A stretch of 64,000 nucleotides of DNA from assembly GCF_026652115.1 (NCBI RefSeq), contig NZ_JAPPSQ010000020.1, positions 1 to 64,000 of the forward strand, in the 5' to 3' direction. This DNA is from Algoriphagus sp. PAP.12 (GTDB lineage: Bacteria; Bacteroidota; Bacteroidia; Cytophagales; Cyclobacteriaceae). The notes under the pieces were generated by a model. The model was not told the DNA's origin. It saw nothing but the letters and a program-made list of their open reading frames with translations, and did no database searches. This document shows positions 8,855 through 17,532 of this stretch, piece after piece. Both the position numbers and the translations under genes were made by a program. How positions within the stretch are numbered: position 1 is the stretch's first letter; each line of letters opens with the position of its first letter.

Positions 8855-10144
8855 TTAGAAACCAATCACTCCTTCAATCATCAATCCATTGAATTTACCA
8901 CCGTTTTTGATATCTGTAGCAGCAAAATCTTTATAATTCTGAGATACATATTCTAGCTTGGCTAGGATGTTTTTAGAGATAAACCATCCTCCACCTACTT
9001 GAACTCGATCGATCGATACATCCAATCCACTTCCAGCTAATTCACCATTCACTTGATTATATCTTCCCGCGACATAGAATTTTTCAGCGGCCCCAAATCT
9101 ATAGACTAAATCAGCACCCACTTGATTCCATTTTCTATCCTCTGTTTCGCTAGAAGCTTTTCCTTTGGCTTGCTCGATATTGGCAAAGAATTCTAAGCCT
9201 TTGTATTTCACAAATGGATTGAAAACCATTGCTGTGATATTATCTGTCAATCCAGGATTGAATCTACCTGAGGTGAAATTGGAAGAAGTAGAAGCCAGTG
9301 TATTTTCCATAACCAAATAATATCTAGAACCTCCTCTATCACCACCATACAAGGTATTTCTAGAAGATCCAGAGGTAGTATACATGGATCCTGTTAATCT
9401 CAATCTGAAGTCTGAGCTCAGCTGTTTATCATAACCAACTTTTCCTATCAAACTCAATTTTCTCTTGTCAGGATTGGTTACACCACCTTGGATTTCTCCA
9501 CCAGTAATACCGCCCACTACCAAGAAGCCATTGCTTTGGAAAGTCAAATCACCACCAACTTCTGTGGTAAAGGCATCCATGATATAGTTTCCTACGAATG
9601 GATTAAAAAGAGCATTACCATTATCAGTTCTACGGAAATGCGCATCACCATAATTGATCTCCATATGACCCACTCTCAGGGTAAAATACTGCTCAAACCA
9701 CTCCGGATTACCCAAAAATGAAAGTTTGTCAATTTGCAAATAACCACCTTTCACCCAAGATTCTGGATGGTGTCTAGAGGATAAATAAGTGATCAGGTTT
9801 AACCGAACCCCATCCAACAATTCCACATCAATATTCAAGTTTGCGGTTGCTAGGTTAGATCCAAATCCGATATCAACTAATTCATTGACATTCACACCAT
9901 CAGCATTCAAAACTGCCTCAGCAGTATTCTCATGGCTGATACTTTGGAATTGCTGAGCAAAATTACCTCCAATTCTCACCTTTACTCCTTCAAAAGGTAC
10001 GGTATCCAGCTTACCTGTTTCGAAAATATTGATCCCTCTTTGATCATAAGGTCTCCAATATTGAACATCTCTTTCGAGTCCTTGAGCAAATACCGCAGTG
10101 AAGCTTCCCGCAGCGAATGCAGCAGCGATTAAATACTTTTTCAT
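8855..10144 (-). CDS. Outer-membrane porin-like beta-barrel protein
   Basis: 429 residues with a clear Sec signal (MKKYLIAAAFAAGSFTAVFAQ) and a mature chain of alternating polar and aromatic residues ending in GVIGF, a C-terminal aromatic typical of barrels inserted by the BAM machinery. Segments such as FTLRVGHMEINYGDAHFRR and KFYVAGRYNQV resemble phosphate-selective/OprP-like porins of Bacteroidota. Substrate unknown. It is flanked 9 and 12 bases away by YceI-family genes, so the three are almost certainly one transcript. Confidence 0.8.
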   Translation of the reverse strand: MKKYLIAAAFAAGSFTAVFAQGLERDVQYWRPYDQRGINIFETGKLDTVPFEGVKVRIGGNFAQQFQSISHENTAEAVLNADGVNVNELVDIGFGSNLATANLNIDVELLDGVRLNLITYLSSRHHPESWVKGGYLQIDKLSFLGNPEWFEQYFTLRVGHMEINYGDAHFRRTDNGNALFNPFVGNYIMDAFTTEVGGDLTFQSNGFLVVGGITGGEIQGGVTNPDKRKLSLIGKVGYDKQLSSDFRLRLTGSMYTTSGSSRNTLYGGDRGGSRYYLVMENTLASTSSNFTSGRFNPGLTDNITAMVFNPFVKYKGLEFFANIEQAKGKASSETEDRKWNQVGADLVYRFGAAEKFYVAGRYNQVNGELAGSGLDVSIDRVQVGGGWFISKNILAKLEYVSQNYKDFAATDIKNGGKFNGLMIEGVIGF

Positions 10145-10153
10145 GATTTCTAG

Positions 10154-10729
10154 TTAAAGGGTTGGTATAAAAGTCGTCGAGAACGACAGAGTTATCTCGT
10201 CATCAGTTTTCACTGTTCCTAGAAGGGCAGTTGGAGGGGCTATTGAAAACGTTGTCAACTTGGTGTCAAAATCACCTTTGAAAGTGAAACTTTGACCACT
10301 TGTTGTGACTTGAACCGGAAAAGAAACTGTTTTAGTAACTCCCGCAATTGTCAGGTCACCGGAGGCAGTAAAATTGGCTCCGCTATTAGAGATACTTTTC
10401 AAGGAAAATTTTATTTCCTTATTGTTTTTTGTATCCAGCGCCTTGTATGCATTTTTGTCCAAGCCACTGGTTCCACTTTTTAGACTTTCCGCCAAAAATG
10501 AAATTTGAAGTTTCTTTGCAGAAACAAATTTCCCATTCTCAACTGTAAAGACTCCTTGGCCAGAAACTGTATTAGTTTCCATATGCCAATCATGCAAGGT
10601 TGACCCACCTTCTATCTTTAAGATTGGGGAAGGTCCCATTTTGAAATTGGTTTGAGCTAGTCCGACATTCGCGATTATTCCAAAAGCTCCCACTAGCAAC
10701 CAGCGATAAAAGTTCATTGTGATTTTCAT
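10154..10729 (-). CDS. YceI-family periplasmic protein
   Basis: YceI proteins form a lipocalin-like barrel in the periplasm that can hold a polyprenyl lipid. The signal is NFYRWLLVGAFGIIANVGLAQ. The mature part shows IEGGSTLHDWHMET, YKALDTKNNKEIKF and FTASGDLTIAGVTKTV, all characteristic of the family. I chose the ATG at 10729 over a TTG 24 bases upstream because it directly precedes the signal; the ATG at 10717 is also possible. First gene of the YceI-porin-YceI operon. Confidence 0.85.
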   Translation of the reverse strand: MKITMNFYRWLLVGAFGIIANVGLAQTNFKMGPSPILKIEGGSTLHDWHMETNTVSGQGVFTVENGKFVSAKKLQISFLAESLKSGTSGLDKNAYKALDTKNNKEIKFSLKSISNSGANFTASGDLTIAGVTKTVSFPVQVTTSGQSFTFKGDFDTKLTTFSIAPPTALLGTVKTDDEITLSFSTTFIPTL

Positions 10730-11166
10730 TGGCTTACCGATTAATTGTAACAAATGTCACAGATAGAGTCTGCGTAATCCCTGACGAAAGTCAGCTTTTC
10801 AAATGATTGTATTCAGTAATCAAAAGGAAAAAATCAGAATATTATTCTAAACTTAAAGTATTAAATATTAAAAATTAGAATTTTATTCCATCCATTTAAT
10901 ATTTTAAAAAATTTTACACTGCAATCTGAGATCAAAACCAATTGATCAATGGTTTTATTAGAAATAATTTAAAAAATATTATTCAAAATTGAAATTCGAC
11001 TTTACAAAACCTATATCGATTGAAAATGATATCGATTTGACAATTAAATAATTATAAAAACTTTTTAAATAGTTACATATTCTATCTCCAACTAGAATTT
11101 CCCACACTCTACTTTTTGATTCATGATTCCACAAGAAATTGGTATTTTCAATTTTAATCACCCAAA
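10730..11166. other. AT-rich divergent intergenic region
   Basis: About 440 bases between the YceI operon (minus) and the nitrilase gene (plus), very AT-rich with stretches of A and T and a repeated ATATCGATT/GATATCGATT motif near 11011-11038. It must hold promoters for both directions but I found no exact TAnnTTTG match that I would defend. A 60-codon ORF on the minus strand here has no coding character. Confidence 0.5.
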
Positions 11167-12117
11167 ATGAATCAGAATAATCTCAAAGTCGCCTTAGCTC
11201 AAATTGCTCCAATCTGGCTAAATAAATTTGAAACCATCGAATTGGTGAAATCAAAGATTTTAGAAGCAGCGAAGCAAAAATGTGATCTAATTGTCTTTGG
11301 AGAGGGCTTGGTACCTGGCTACCCTTGGTGGCTTTCCATCACACATTCGGCCGCTTGGGACCACAAGACTCAAAAAGAAATCTTTGCTCACTATGCCAGC
11401 AATGCAATCCAGATCGAGCGAGGTGATTTATCTGAAGTTCAAAAAATCGCCAAGGAAAATAGGATTGCGATATACCTTGGAATCATTGAGAGGCCGACTG
11501 ACCGAGGAGGACATAGTCTTTATTGTACTTTAGTATACATCGACCAAACAGGCGAAATCAAATCTGTTCATCGAAAGCTTCAACCTACCTATGATGAAAG
11601 ACTTGTCTGGTCTCCAGGTGATGGAAACGGGCTTCAAACCCATCCTCTTAAAAATTTCACCCTTGGTGGATTGAATTGTTGGGAGAATTGGATGCCTATG
11701 GCGCGAACGGCTCTTTATGGATTAGGAGAAAACGTTCATATCGCTGTTTGGCCAGGCGCGGTCAGAAACACCGAAAATATCACAAGAATGATCGCCCAGG
11801 AGAGTAGGTCTTACGTGATTTCTGTGTCCAGCTTGATGAGAAAGACCGACTTCCCAAAAGACACTCCCCATTTGGATGTGATTCTTGAGAATTGTCCAGA
11901 AGTTTTGGCTGACGGAGGAAGCTGCATTGCAGGCCCAGATGGCAAATGGATTTTAGAACCCCAAGCACATTTTGAAGGACTTTTAGTAGAAACTTTAGAT
12001 TTTCAGAGAATCTTAGAAGAAAGGCAGAATTTCGACCCAGTTGGACATTATTCCAGACCTGATATCCTAAAACTCAAAGTGAATAAAAAGAGACAATCCA
12101 ACGTAGATTACAAATAA
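11167..12117 (+). CDS. Nitrilase (carbon-nitrogen hydrolase family)
   Basis: A 316-residue nitrilase-superfamily enzyme, probably a true nitrilase that hydrolyses nitriles to acids and ammonia. The catalytic triad is visible: Glu in FGEGLVPGYPWW (about residue 46), Lys in HRKLQPTYDERLVW (about 138) and Cys in GGLNCWENWMP (about 172). GLNCWEN is typical of aliphatic/aromatic nitrilases rather than amidases. The acetyltransferase and GyrI-like genes follow at 7 and 9 bases and form a likely operon. Confidence 0.88.
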   Translation: MNQNNLKVALAQIAPIWLNKFETIELVKSKILEAAKQKCDLIVFGEGLVPGYPWWLSITHSAAWDHKTQKEIFAHYASNAIQIERGDLSEVQKIAKENRIAIYLGIIERPTDRGGHSLYCTLVYIDQTGEIKSVHRKLQPTYDERLVWSPGDGNGLQTHPLKNFTLGGLNCWENWMPMARTALYGLGENVHIAVWPGAVRNTENITRMIAQESRSYVISVSSLMRKTDFPKDTPHLDVILENCPEVLADGGSCIAGPDGKWILEPQAHFEGLLVETLDFQRILEERQNFDPVGHYSRPDILKLKVNKKRQSNVDYK

Positions 12118-12124
12118 GACCAAA

Positions 12125-12568
12125 GTGAAACCAACTATTTCAGATATAAAAAAGTCCGAATACGCTGAAGTTCTAGAAGTTTGGGAAGCATCTGTTCGAG
12201 CTACCCATGATTTTCTTCAAGAAGAGGATATCGCTTACTTCAAACCTTTGATAATGGAACATTACCTAGATGCTGTAAAGTTGAAGGCATGGAGAGACGA
12301 AAACAATAAAATCATCGGTTTTTCAGGCGTTGCAGACGGCAATTTGGAAATGCTTTTTATCCATCCGGATTCGAGAGGGAAAGGAATCGGAAAGGCTCTA
12401 TTAGAATATTCAATCACAAACTTGAACGTTACCAAAGTGGATGTCAATGAGCAAAATGAACAGGCAGTTGGCTTCTATCTAAAACAAGGCTTTATCCAAA
12501 TCGGAAGATCTGAAAAGGACCCAACAGGCAAACCCTATCCCATTTTACACTTACAATTTAATCCATAA
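12125..12568 (+). CDS. GNAT-family N-acetyltransferase
   Basis: A 147-residue GNAT enzyme that transfers acetyl from acetyl-CoA to an amine; substrate unknown. The acetyl-CoA loop is MLFIHPDSRGKGIGKALLEY (about residues 76-95) and the C-terminal VNEQNEQAVGFYLKQGF matches motif B. The ORF starts with GTG, seven bases after the nitrilase stop; no better in-frame start is visible. The N-terminal part resembles YjaB-type acetyltransferases. Confidence 0.82.
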   Translation: MKPTISDIKKSEYAEVLEVWEASVRATHDFLQEEDIAYFKPLIMEHYLDAVKLKAWRDENNKIIGFSGVADGNLEMLFIHPDSRGKGIGKALLEYSITNLNVTKVDVNEQNEQAVGFYLKQGFIQIGRSEKDPTGKPYPILHLQFNP

Positions 12569-12577
12569 ACCAAATCA

Positions 12578-13036
12578 ATGGAAACTCTACCTACTTTTAA
12601 ATTGATTGGTATTTCTATTCGAACTTCCAACGAAGATGGCCAAGCGGCCCAAGATTTAGGACTGCTTTGGCAACGCTTTTTTCATGAAAACATCTCAGAC
12701 AAAATCCCAAATAAAACTGGTGAAGAGATCTACTCGGTTTACACCGATTATGAATCTGACTACCAAGGAGAGTATACCTGTCTTATTGGAATGAAAACCG
12801 ATTCTTTAAATGAAATCCCTGTTGGATTAATTGGTAGGGAGTTTTCAGAAGCTGAATTCAAAAAATTTGTAGCCAAGGGAAAAATGCCAGAGGCAGTCGT
12901 TGAGACCTGGATGGAGATTTGGTCTAAGGACAAAGAACTCAACCGAAGCTATACCGCGGATTTTGAAATATATGGCCCAGCCAGTCAACAAGGAGACAAT
13001 TCAGAAGTAGAAATCTTCATCGCTGTAAATTACTAA
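12578..13036 (+). CDS. GyrI-like / AraC effector-binding domain protein
   Basis: 152 residues forming a stand-alone effector-binding domain of the GyrI/Cass2 type: an N-terminal FKLIGISIRTSN, a central LGLLWQRFF, then VYTDYESDYQGEYTCLIG and a C-terminal DFEIYGP. No DNA-binding domain is attached, so it may bind small molecules or act as a hydrolase-like sequestering protein. It is third in the nitrilase operon; a link to that substrate is speculative. Confidence 0.72.
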   Translation: METLPTFKLIGISIRTSNEDGQAAQDLGLLWQRFFHENISDKIPNKTGEEIYSVYTDYESDYQGEYTCLIGMKTDSLNEIPVGLIGREFSEAEFKKFVAKGKMPEAVVETWMEIWSKDKELNRSYTADFEIYGPASQQGDNSEVEIFIAVNY

Positions 13037-13119
13037 TTGATTTTCAATCATTTATAAGAAATTAGCTTTCTAGGCTCGTGGTTTTTTCACATTTTTAAGA
13101 ATACCAAACCACCAACCAA

Positions 13120-14697
13120 ATGAAATATTTCTACGCTTTTTGTATAGCCCTATTGATGGCTATGCAAGGGAGCTATTCCCAATCCAAACTTAATCCTGCA
13201 CCTGATAGAAGACCCGATGAAGGGGAAGGACCTTTTGAAAGACTGATCATCAGGGGAGCCATTGTCATTGACGGGTCAGGTGCACCTCCAGCTGGACCCG
13301 CAGACATTGTAATCGAAGGCAATAAAATAGTCGAAATACGTCAAGTTGGAGTTCCGAATGTACCAATTGAAGACTCTGGTAGACCACAAGGCGCAACCAA
13401 AGAAATCGACGCGCACGGATCCTATGTGATGCCGGGACTTATCAATCTACATGCCCACGTAGGCGGAGCCGCCAAATCTCCCAATGCAGAATATCCATAT
13501 AAACTTTGGATGGCACATGGAATCACTACGATCCGAGGCGTTCCAGCCGAAAATGTAGGATGGACTCAAAGTGAGAAGAAAAGAAGTGCGGCTAATGAAA
13601 TCGTAGCCCCTCGAATCATTGCATTCCACACGATGGGATCCGGAGAAGACTGGAAAGGAGGCCCGGTTTACACTCCTGCAAAAGCCCAAGAATGGGTAAA
13701 ATGGGCTGCTTCACAAGGAGTGGAAGGAATTAAATTCTTTAATCATGACCCTGATGTTTTAAAAGCAGCAATTGATGCTGCTCACGAGAATGGAATGGGA
13801 ACGGTAGCTCACATTTCTCAGCCTATGGTCGCCCAAACCAACGCATTGGACGCTGCTAGATTAGGCTTGGACGTTTTGACCCATTATTATGGAATCTTTG
13901 AATCCCTTTATAAGGACGAGGACATCCAACATTGGCCTGCTGAATTCAATTACAATGATGAACAACATCGATTCAGCCAAGTTGCTTATCAATGGAATAA
14001 AATTCATCCCCGTGGTAGCAAGCAATGGCAAGCACTAATCGATGAATTTTTGGAGCATGATTTCATCCTTGACCCGACAATGACCGCATATCTGGCCGGT
14101 AGAGATCTGATGCGAGAAAGAAATGCTGAATGGCATGCTGAATACACGCTGCCTACTCTTTGGGATTTTTACACACCTAACAGGGAAAATCACGGCTCCT
14201 ATTTCTACAACTGGACTTCTTGGGATGAAACTGCCTGGAGAAATTTCTATAAAGTCTGGATGTCTTTCCTAAACGACTATAAAAATGCTGGAGGTAGAGT
14301 CACTGTAAGTGATGACGCTTCATTCATCTACAACCTTTGGGGGTTTGGGTACATCGAGGAAATGGAATTGCTGCAAGAGGCAGGATTCCATCCTTTGGAA
14401 GTAATTCGTGGAGCCACTTTGCACGCAGCGCAGGCGATTTTCGAACCGAAAGGTAAGCCTATTGAATTCGGAGTAATTCGCCCAGGACTTTTGGCAGATT
14501 TGGTGATTGTAGATGAGAATCCAATTGAAAACCTCAAGGTCCTTTATGGAACAGGTTTTCTTAAATTAAATGATGAAACAAATCAAATGGAAAGAGTTGG
14601 AGGTGTGAAATACACGATTAAAGACGGAATCATTTACGATGCTGAAAAGCTTCGAGAGGACATCAAGAAAATGGTATTAGATCAAAAGAATCAATAA
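13120..14697 (+). CDS. Secreted amidohydrolase-family protein
   Basis: 525 residues with a Sec signal (YAFCIALLMAMQGSYSQ). Metal-dependent amidohydrolase: HAHVGG near residue 112, a Lys-containing EGIKFFNHD around 205, HISQP and HYYG further on, and the late Asp in TVSDDASF near 395, followed by the composite-domain LADLVIVDENPIENL. Many homologues are annotated as Xaa-Pro dipeptidase-like or imidazolonepropionase-like, but the substrate is not clear. It has its own 83-base gap from the GyrI-like gene. Confidence 0.83.
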   Translation: MKYFYAFCIALLMAMQGSYSQSKLNPAPDRRPDEGEGPFERLIIRGAIVIDGSGAPPAGPADIVIEGNKIVEIRQVGVPNVPIEDSGRPQGATKEIDAHGSYVMPGLINLHAHVGGAAKSPNAEYPYKLWMAHGITTIRGVPAENVGWTQSEKKRSAANEIVAPRIIAFHTMGSGEDWKGGPVYTPAKAQEWVKWAASQGVEGIKFFNHDPDVLKAAIDAAHENGMGTVAHISQPMVAQTNALDAARLGLDVLTHYYGIFESLYKDEDIQHWPAEFNYNDEQHRFSQVAYQWNKIHPRGSKQWQALIDEFLEHDFILDPTMTAYLAGRDLMRERNAEWHAEYTLPTLWDFYTPNRENHGSYFYNWTSWDETAWRNFYKVWMSFLNDYKNAGGRVTVSDDASFIYNLWGFGYIEEMELLQEAGFHPLEVIRGATLHAAQAIFEPKGKPIEFGVIRPGLLADLVIVDENPIENLKVLYGTGFLKLNDETNQMERVGGVKYTIKDGIIYDAEKLREDIKKMVLDQKNQ

Positions 14698-14728
14698 AAA
14701 AACAGATTTATTTCTTGTCAAATTGAGC

Positions 14729-14770
14729 GGAGTCGAAATTTATTTACGACTTTTTAAAGTCTTCGACTCC
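14729..14770 (+). terminator. Inverted repeat after the amidohydrolase gene
   Basis: GGAGTCGAA (14729-14737) pairs perfectly with TTCGACTCC (14762-14770), 32 bases after the stop. The loop is long and the T run after it is weak, so it may be a terminator or a dispersed repeat; TTGAGCGGAGTCGAA-type motifs are common between genes in this phylum. Confidence 0.45.
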
Positions 14771-14823
14771 ACTACTATTTACAAAAGGTAATTTTTTACA
14801 AGCATATCACTGATATTACTTTT

Positions 14824-15320
14824 CCGTCCTTTTTCCTGTAGGTGAAAAAGGACCAGAAAACCCACCGCTGTCCATTTTTGGGTTAAAATCAATTTCCTCC
14901 CCACACGTCGGAAAACTCCTCAATTTTGCACAAATTCTTGTCAAAACTGGAATCTTCGGAAGCAAAATTTTCGTCAGACAAGCCTCCTAATTTCAACCCT
15001 CAAAGTTGATTTCTTAACACCCAAAATTGGAAGGCGGGTCCAGACTACAAATAGATGTTCTCCACTCAATTTAAAGTCACATATTTTCCAATGATCTAAA
15101 ATTTTACTTGTGATATCAAAGTGACGATTTGCTTTGAAGTGATTGGTGACGGATTGGAGGCAATAAGCGTTAAGAAAATCGGCTAGTTCCGAACTTGTTC
15201 GGAAATCCGGCGATTTTTAGCGTTTGACTCAATTCGGTAGAAAATGTCCACAGGCATCTTCAAGCCAATTCAAGCAAAAGACTTTTGGCGACTTTTGGTC
15301 TTTCAAAAGTCGCACAACAA
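14824..15320 (+). repeat. Long non-coding dispersed repeat, copy A
   Basis: About 500 bases that recur in the same orientation at 43889-44430. The start is a hairpin (GTCCTTTTTC with GAAAAAGGAC). Shared blocks include CACCGCTGTCCATTTTTGGG, CTCCCCACACGTC, CTCCTCAATTTTGCA, TTGATTTCTTAACACCCAAA and GGAAGGCGGGTCCAGACTA. A strongly conserved 3' block is built round the palindrome TTCCGAACTTGTTCGGAA, flanked here by AAAATCG and CGATTTT. No ORF covers it convincingly. It fills most of the 777-base gap between the amidohydrolase and the prenyltransferase. Its edges are set by eye. Confidence 0.85.
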
Positions 15321-15474
15321 GTTAAATGCCTTTTATTCATCTGATTTGATCAAAGAAAATTGGATACTCTACCTGACAACTACTAGAAATCAATTTAATT
15401 CCTCCCAAATTTTTAAACTCGATATTCTCTACTACCCATCCAATTAAAACGGGGAATTACCTTATTTTTGGGAC

Positions 15475-16347
15475 ATGAGCCCATTGCAAAAGGAGCGTAC
15501 GATATCAATCAGCGGACTTTTCCGAATTAGTCGCCCTATCAATTTGCTTTTGGTAGCTTTTACTCAGTTAATGACTACTTATTTTTTGGTGAAAACCACA
15601 AACTCTGGAGCTCCTGTTTTGGAAGACTTCAGGCTTTATTTGTTGATTTTGGCTACCGTTATGATCACTGCAGCTGGCTACATGATCAACGATTATTACG
15701 ATGTCAAAATCGACTACGTAAACAAACCTCATGAGGTAGTGGTTGGAAAAGGCATCAAGCGAAGAGTTGTGATTGTTTTACATTCGATTCTCAATTTTTC
15801 GGCAATCGCATTAGGCCTGATTGTCTCTCCAAAGATTGGCCTTATCAATTTCTTTGCCGCGTTCTTACTTTGGTTTTATAGCAATCGTTTGAAACGAGAA
15901 CCTTTTATCGGAAATCTTACAGTGGCTTTTCTGACTGGTCTTTCAGTTTACATCATCGCCTTTTATTTTCAGAAAAATGAACTCTTGGTATTAACTTATG
16001 CCATTTTCGCCTTTTTCCTCAACCTGATTCGCGAGATCATTAAGGATATCGAAGACCGCCATGGAGACCGTAAACATGGCTGCAGAACCCTCCCAATAGT
16101 CATTGGGTTTAGAAAAACCAAACAGGTTATTTTTGGAATTGCGACTCTTTTTGTGATCTCGATTTTGGTCATTACTATCAAAATCAACAAGACAGAACTA
16201 TTTATCTATTTCGGCGTTCTGGGACTAGCTTTCCTTTGGTTTATGTGGAAAATTTATTTGGCTGATCGCAAAGAACAATTCACAAAACTCAGCGCTTGGG
16301 CAAAAATTTTAATGCTCGTAGGAACCTTGAGCATGGCTTTACTCTAA
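15475..16347 (+). CDS. UbiA-family prenyltransferase
   Basis: An integral membrane prenyltransferase of 290 residues with about eight transmembrane helices. The first Asp-rich motif is NDYYDVKIDYVNKP (about residues 73-86) and the second is DIEDRHGDRKHGCRT (about 191-205); both bind Mg-diphosphate. Closest in appearance to Bacteroidota proteins annotated as geranylgeranylglycerol-phosphate geranylgeranyltransferase-like; haem O or menaquinone synthesis are less likely because their own motifs are missing. The acceptor is not known. Confidence 0.83.
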   Translation: MSPLQKERTISISGLFRISRPINLLLVAFTQLMTTYFLVKTTNSGAPVLEDFRLYLLILATVMITAAGYMINDYYDVKIDYVNKPHEVVVGKGIKRRVVIVLHSILNFSAIALGLIVSPKIGLINFFAAFLLWFYSNRLKREPFIGNLTVAFLTGLSVYIIAFYFQKNELLVLTYAIFAFFLNLIREIIKDIEDRHGDRKHGCRTLPIVIGFRKTKQVIFGIATLFVISILVITIKINKTELFIYFGVLGLAFLWFMWKIYLADRKEQFTKLSAWAKILMLVGTLSMALL

Positions 16348-16449
16348 TCAGTATTTTCAAGAGCTTTTCTTTTCCACCTTTTCACATCCCCCAATCATTT
16401 TTTGGCAATTCCTTATCAAAACCATTACTTTCATGCAAATTTTCAAAAA

Positions 16450-17532
16450 ATGCAAAACGCCAAAACCATTGTAATCAAAATCGGCTCAAACGTCCTGACT
16501 CAATCGTCTGGATTGCCCGACTTGAATCGCATGCAGCACTTGGTTCAGCAAATCATGAGATTGACAGAAGCTGGAAAAAAGGTTGTATTGGTGAGTTCTG
16601 GAGCGGTTGCATTTGGAAGACAGGCTATTTCCCTTCCCGAAAAATTAAACCCGGTTTTCAAAAAACAAATCTGGGCTTCTACCGGTCAAATCCGCCTGAT
16701 CAATCAATATCAGGGTCTTTTTGGTGAGTTGAATCAACCTATCGCACAGATTTTGGTAACCAAAGAAGATTTCCGCGACAGAAAACATTTCCTCAATATG
16801 AAAAATTGCATTGAGGCGTTACTAAGTCAAGGGATCCTTCCAGTCATCAATGAAAATGACACCGTAACTATTACTGAGCTGATGTTTACGGACAATGATG
16901 AATTGGCCAGCTTGACAGCAGCAATGATCAATGCCGACACCTTGATGCTTTTGACCAATGTGGACGGGATTTATACTGGAAATCCAGCAGATCCAGGATC
17001 CGAATTGATTGAAAAAGTGGTTGCATCTATGCCAGAAGTGAGTTCCTACATTTCTGCCACCAAGTCCTCTTTTGGACGAGGTGGTATGTTGACCAAATAT
17101 GCCATGGCCAAGAAATCTGCTGATTTGGGGATTCAAGTAATCATTGCAAATGGGAAAAACGATGGCGTTTTAGAAAGTTTTTTAAGGAAAGAATTGAGGT
17201 GCACCTGGTTTGAACCAAAGAGAGAAAAGCATGCTCCAAAGAAATGGTTGGCCCATGGCACACATTACTACAAAGGAGAAATATTTATCAACGAAGGAGC
17301 TAAATCCTCGTTGACATCATCTGTGATTAGAAGTTTATTACCTATCGGAATCACCAAAATCGAAGGTGAGTTTTCCAAAGGTGACATTTTACTGATTCGC
17401 GATGAAAATGGAGAAAAAATTGGATTGGGAAGAGCAGAATATTCTTCTAAATCAGCTGAGGAAAAAATCGGTCAAAAGAAGCAAAAAGCCCTAATCCACT
17501 ACGATTACCTATATTTATTTGATCATGAGTGA
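16450..17532 (+). CDS. proB: Glutamate 5-kinase
   Basis: First step of proline synthesis: ATP-dependent phosphorylation of glutamate. The amino-acid-kinase fold shows VIKIGSNVLT at the N-terminus, VLVSSGAVAFG, INENDTVT, FTDNDELASL and TNVDGIY. A C-terminal PUA domain (about residues 265-360) is present. I start at the ATG at 16450, giving 360 residues; the frame is open from a TTG 48 bases upstream, but the extra 16 residues are not family-like. The stop overlaps the start of proA. Confidence 0.93.
   Translation: MQNAKTIVIKIGSNVLTQSSGLPDLNRMQHLVQQIMRLTEAGKKVVLVSSGAVAFGRQAISLPEKLNPVFKKQIWASTGQIRLINQYQGLFGELNQPIAQILVTKEDFRDRKHFLNMKNCIEALLSQGILPVINENDTVTITELMFTDNDELASLTAAMINADTLMLLTNVDGIYTGNPADPGSELIEKVVASMPEVSSYISATKSSFGRGGMLTKYAMAKKSADLGIQVIIANGKNDGVLESFLRKELRCTWFEPKREKHAPKKWLAHGTHYYKGEIFINEGAKSSLTSSVIRSLLPIGITKIEGEFSKGDILLIRDENGEKIGLGRAEYSSKSAEEKIGQKKQKALIHYDYLYLFDHE

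Noticed and set aside
15244..15447. A 67-codon ORF at the end of repeat copy A
   Set aside because: It starts inside the repeat and is not conserved in copy B, so coding is unlikely.
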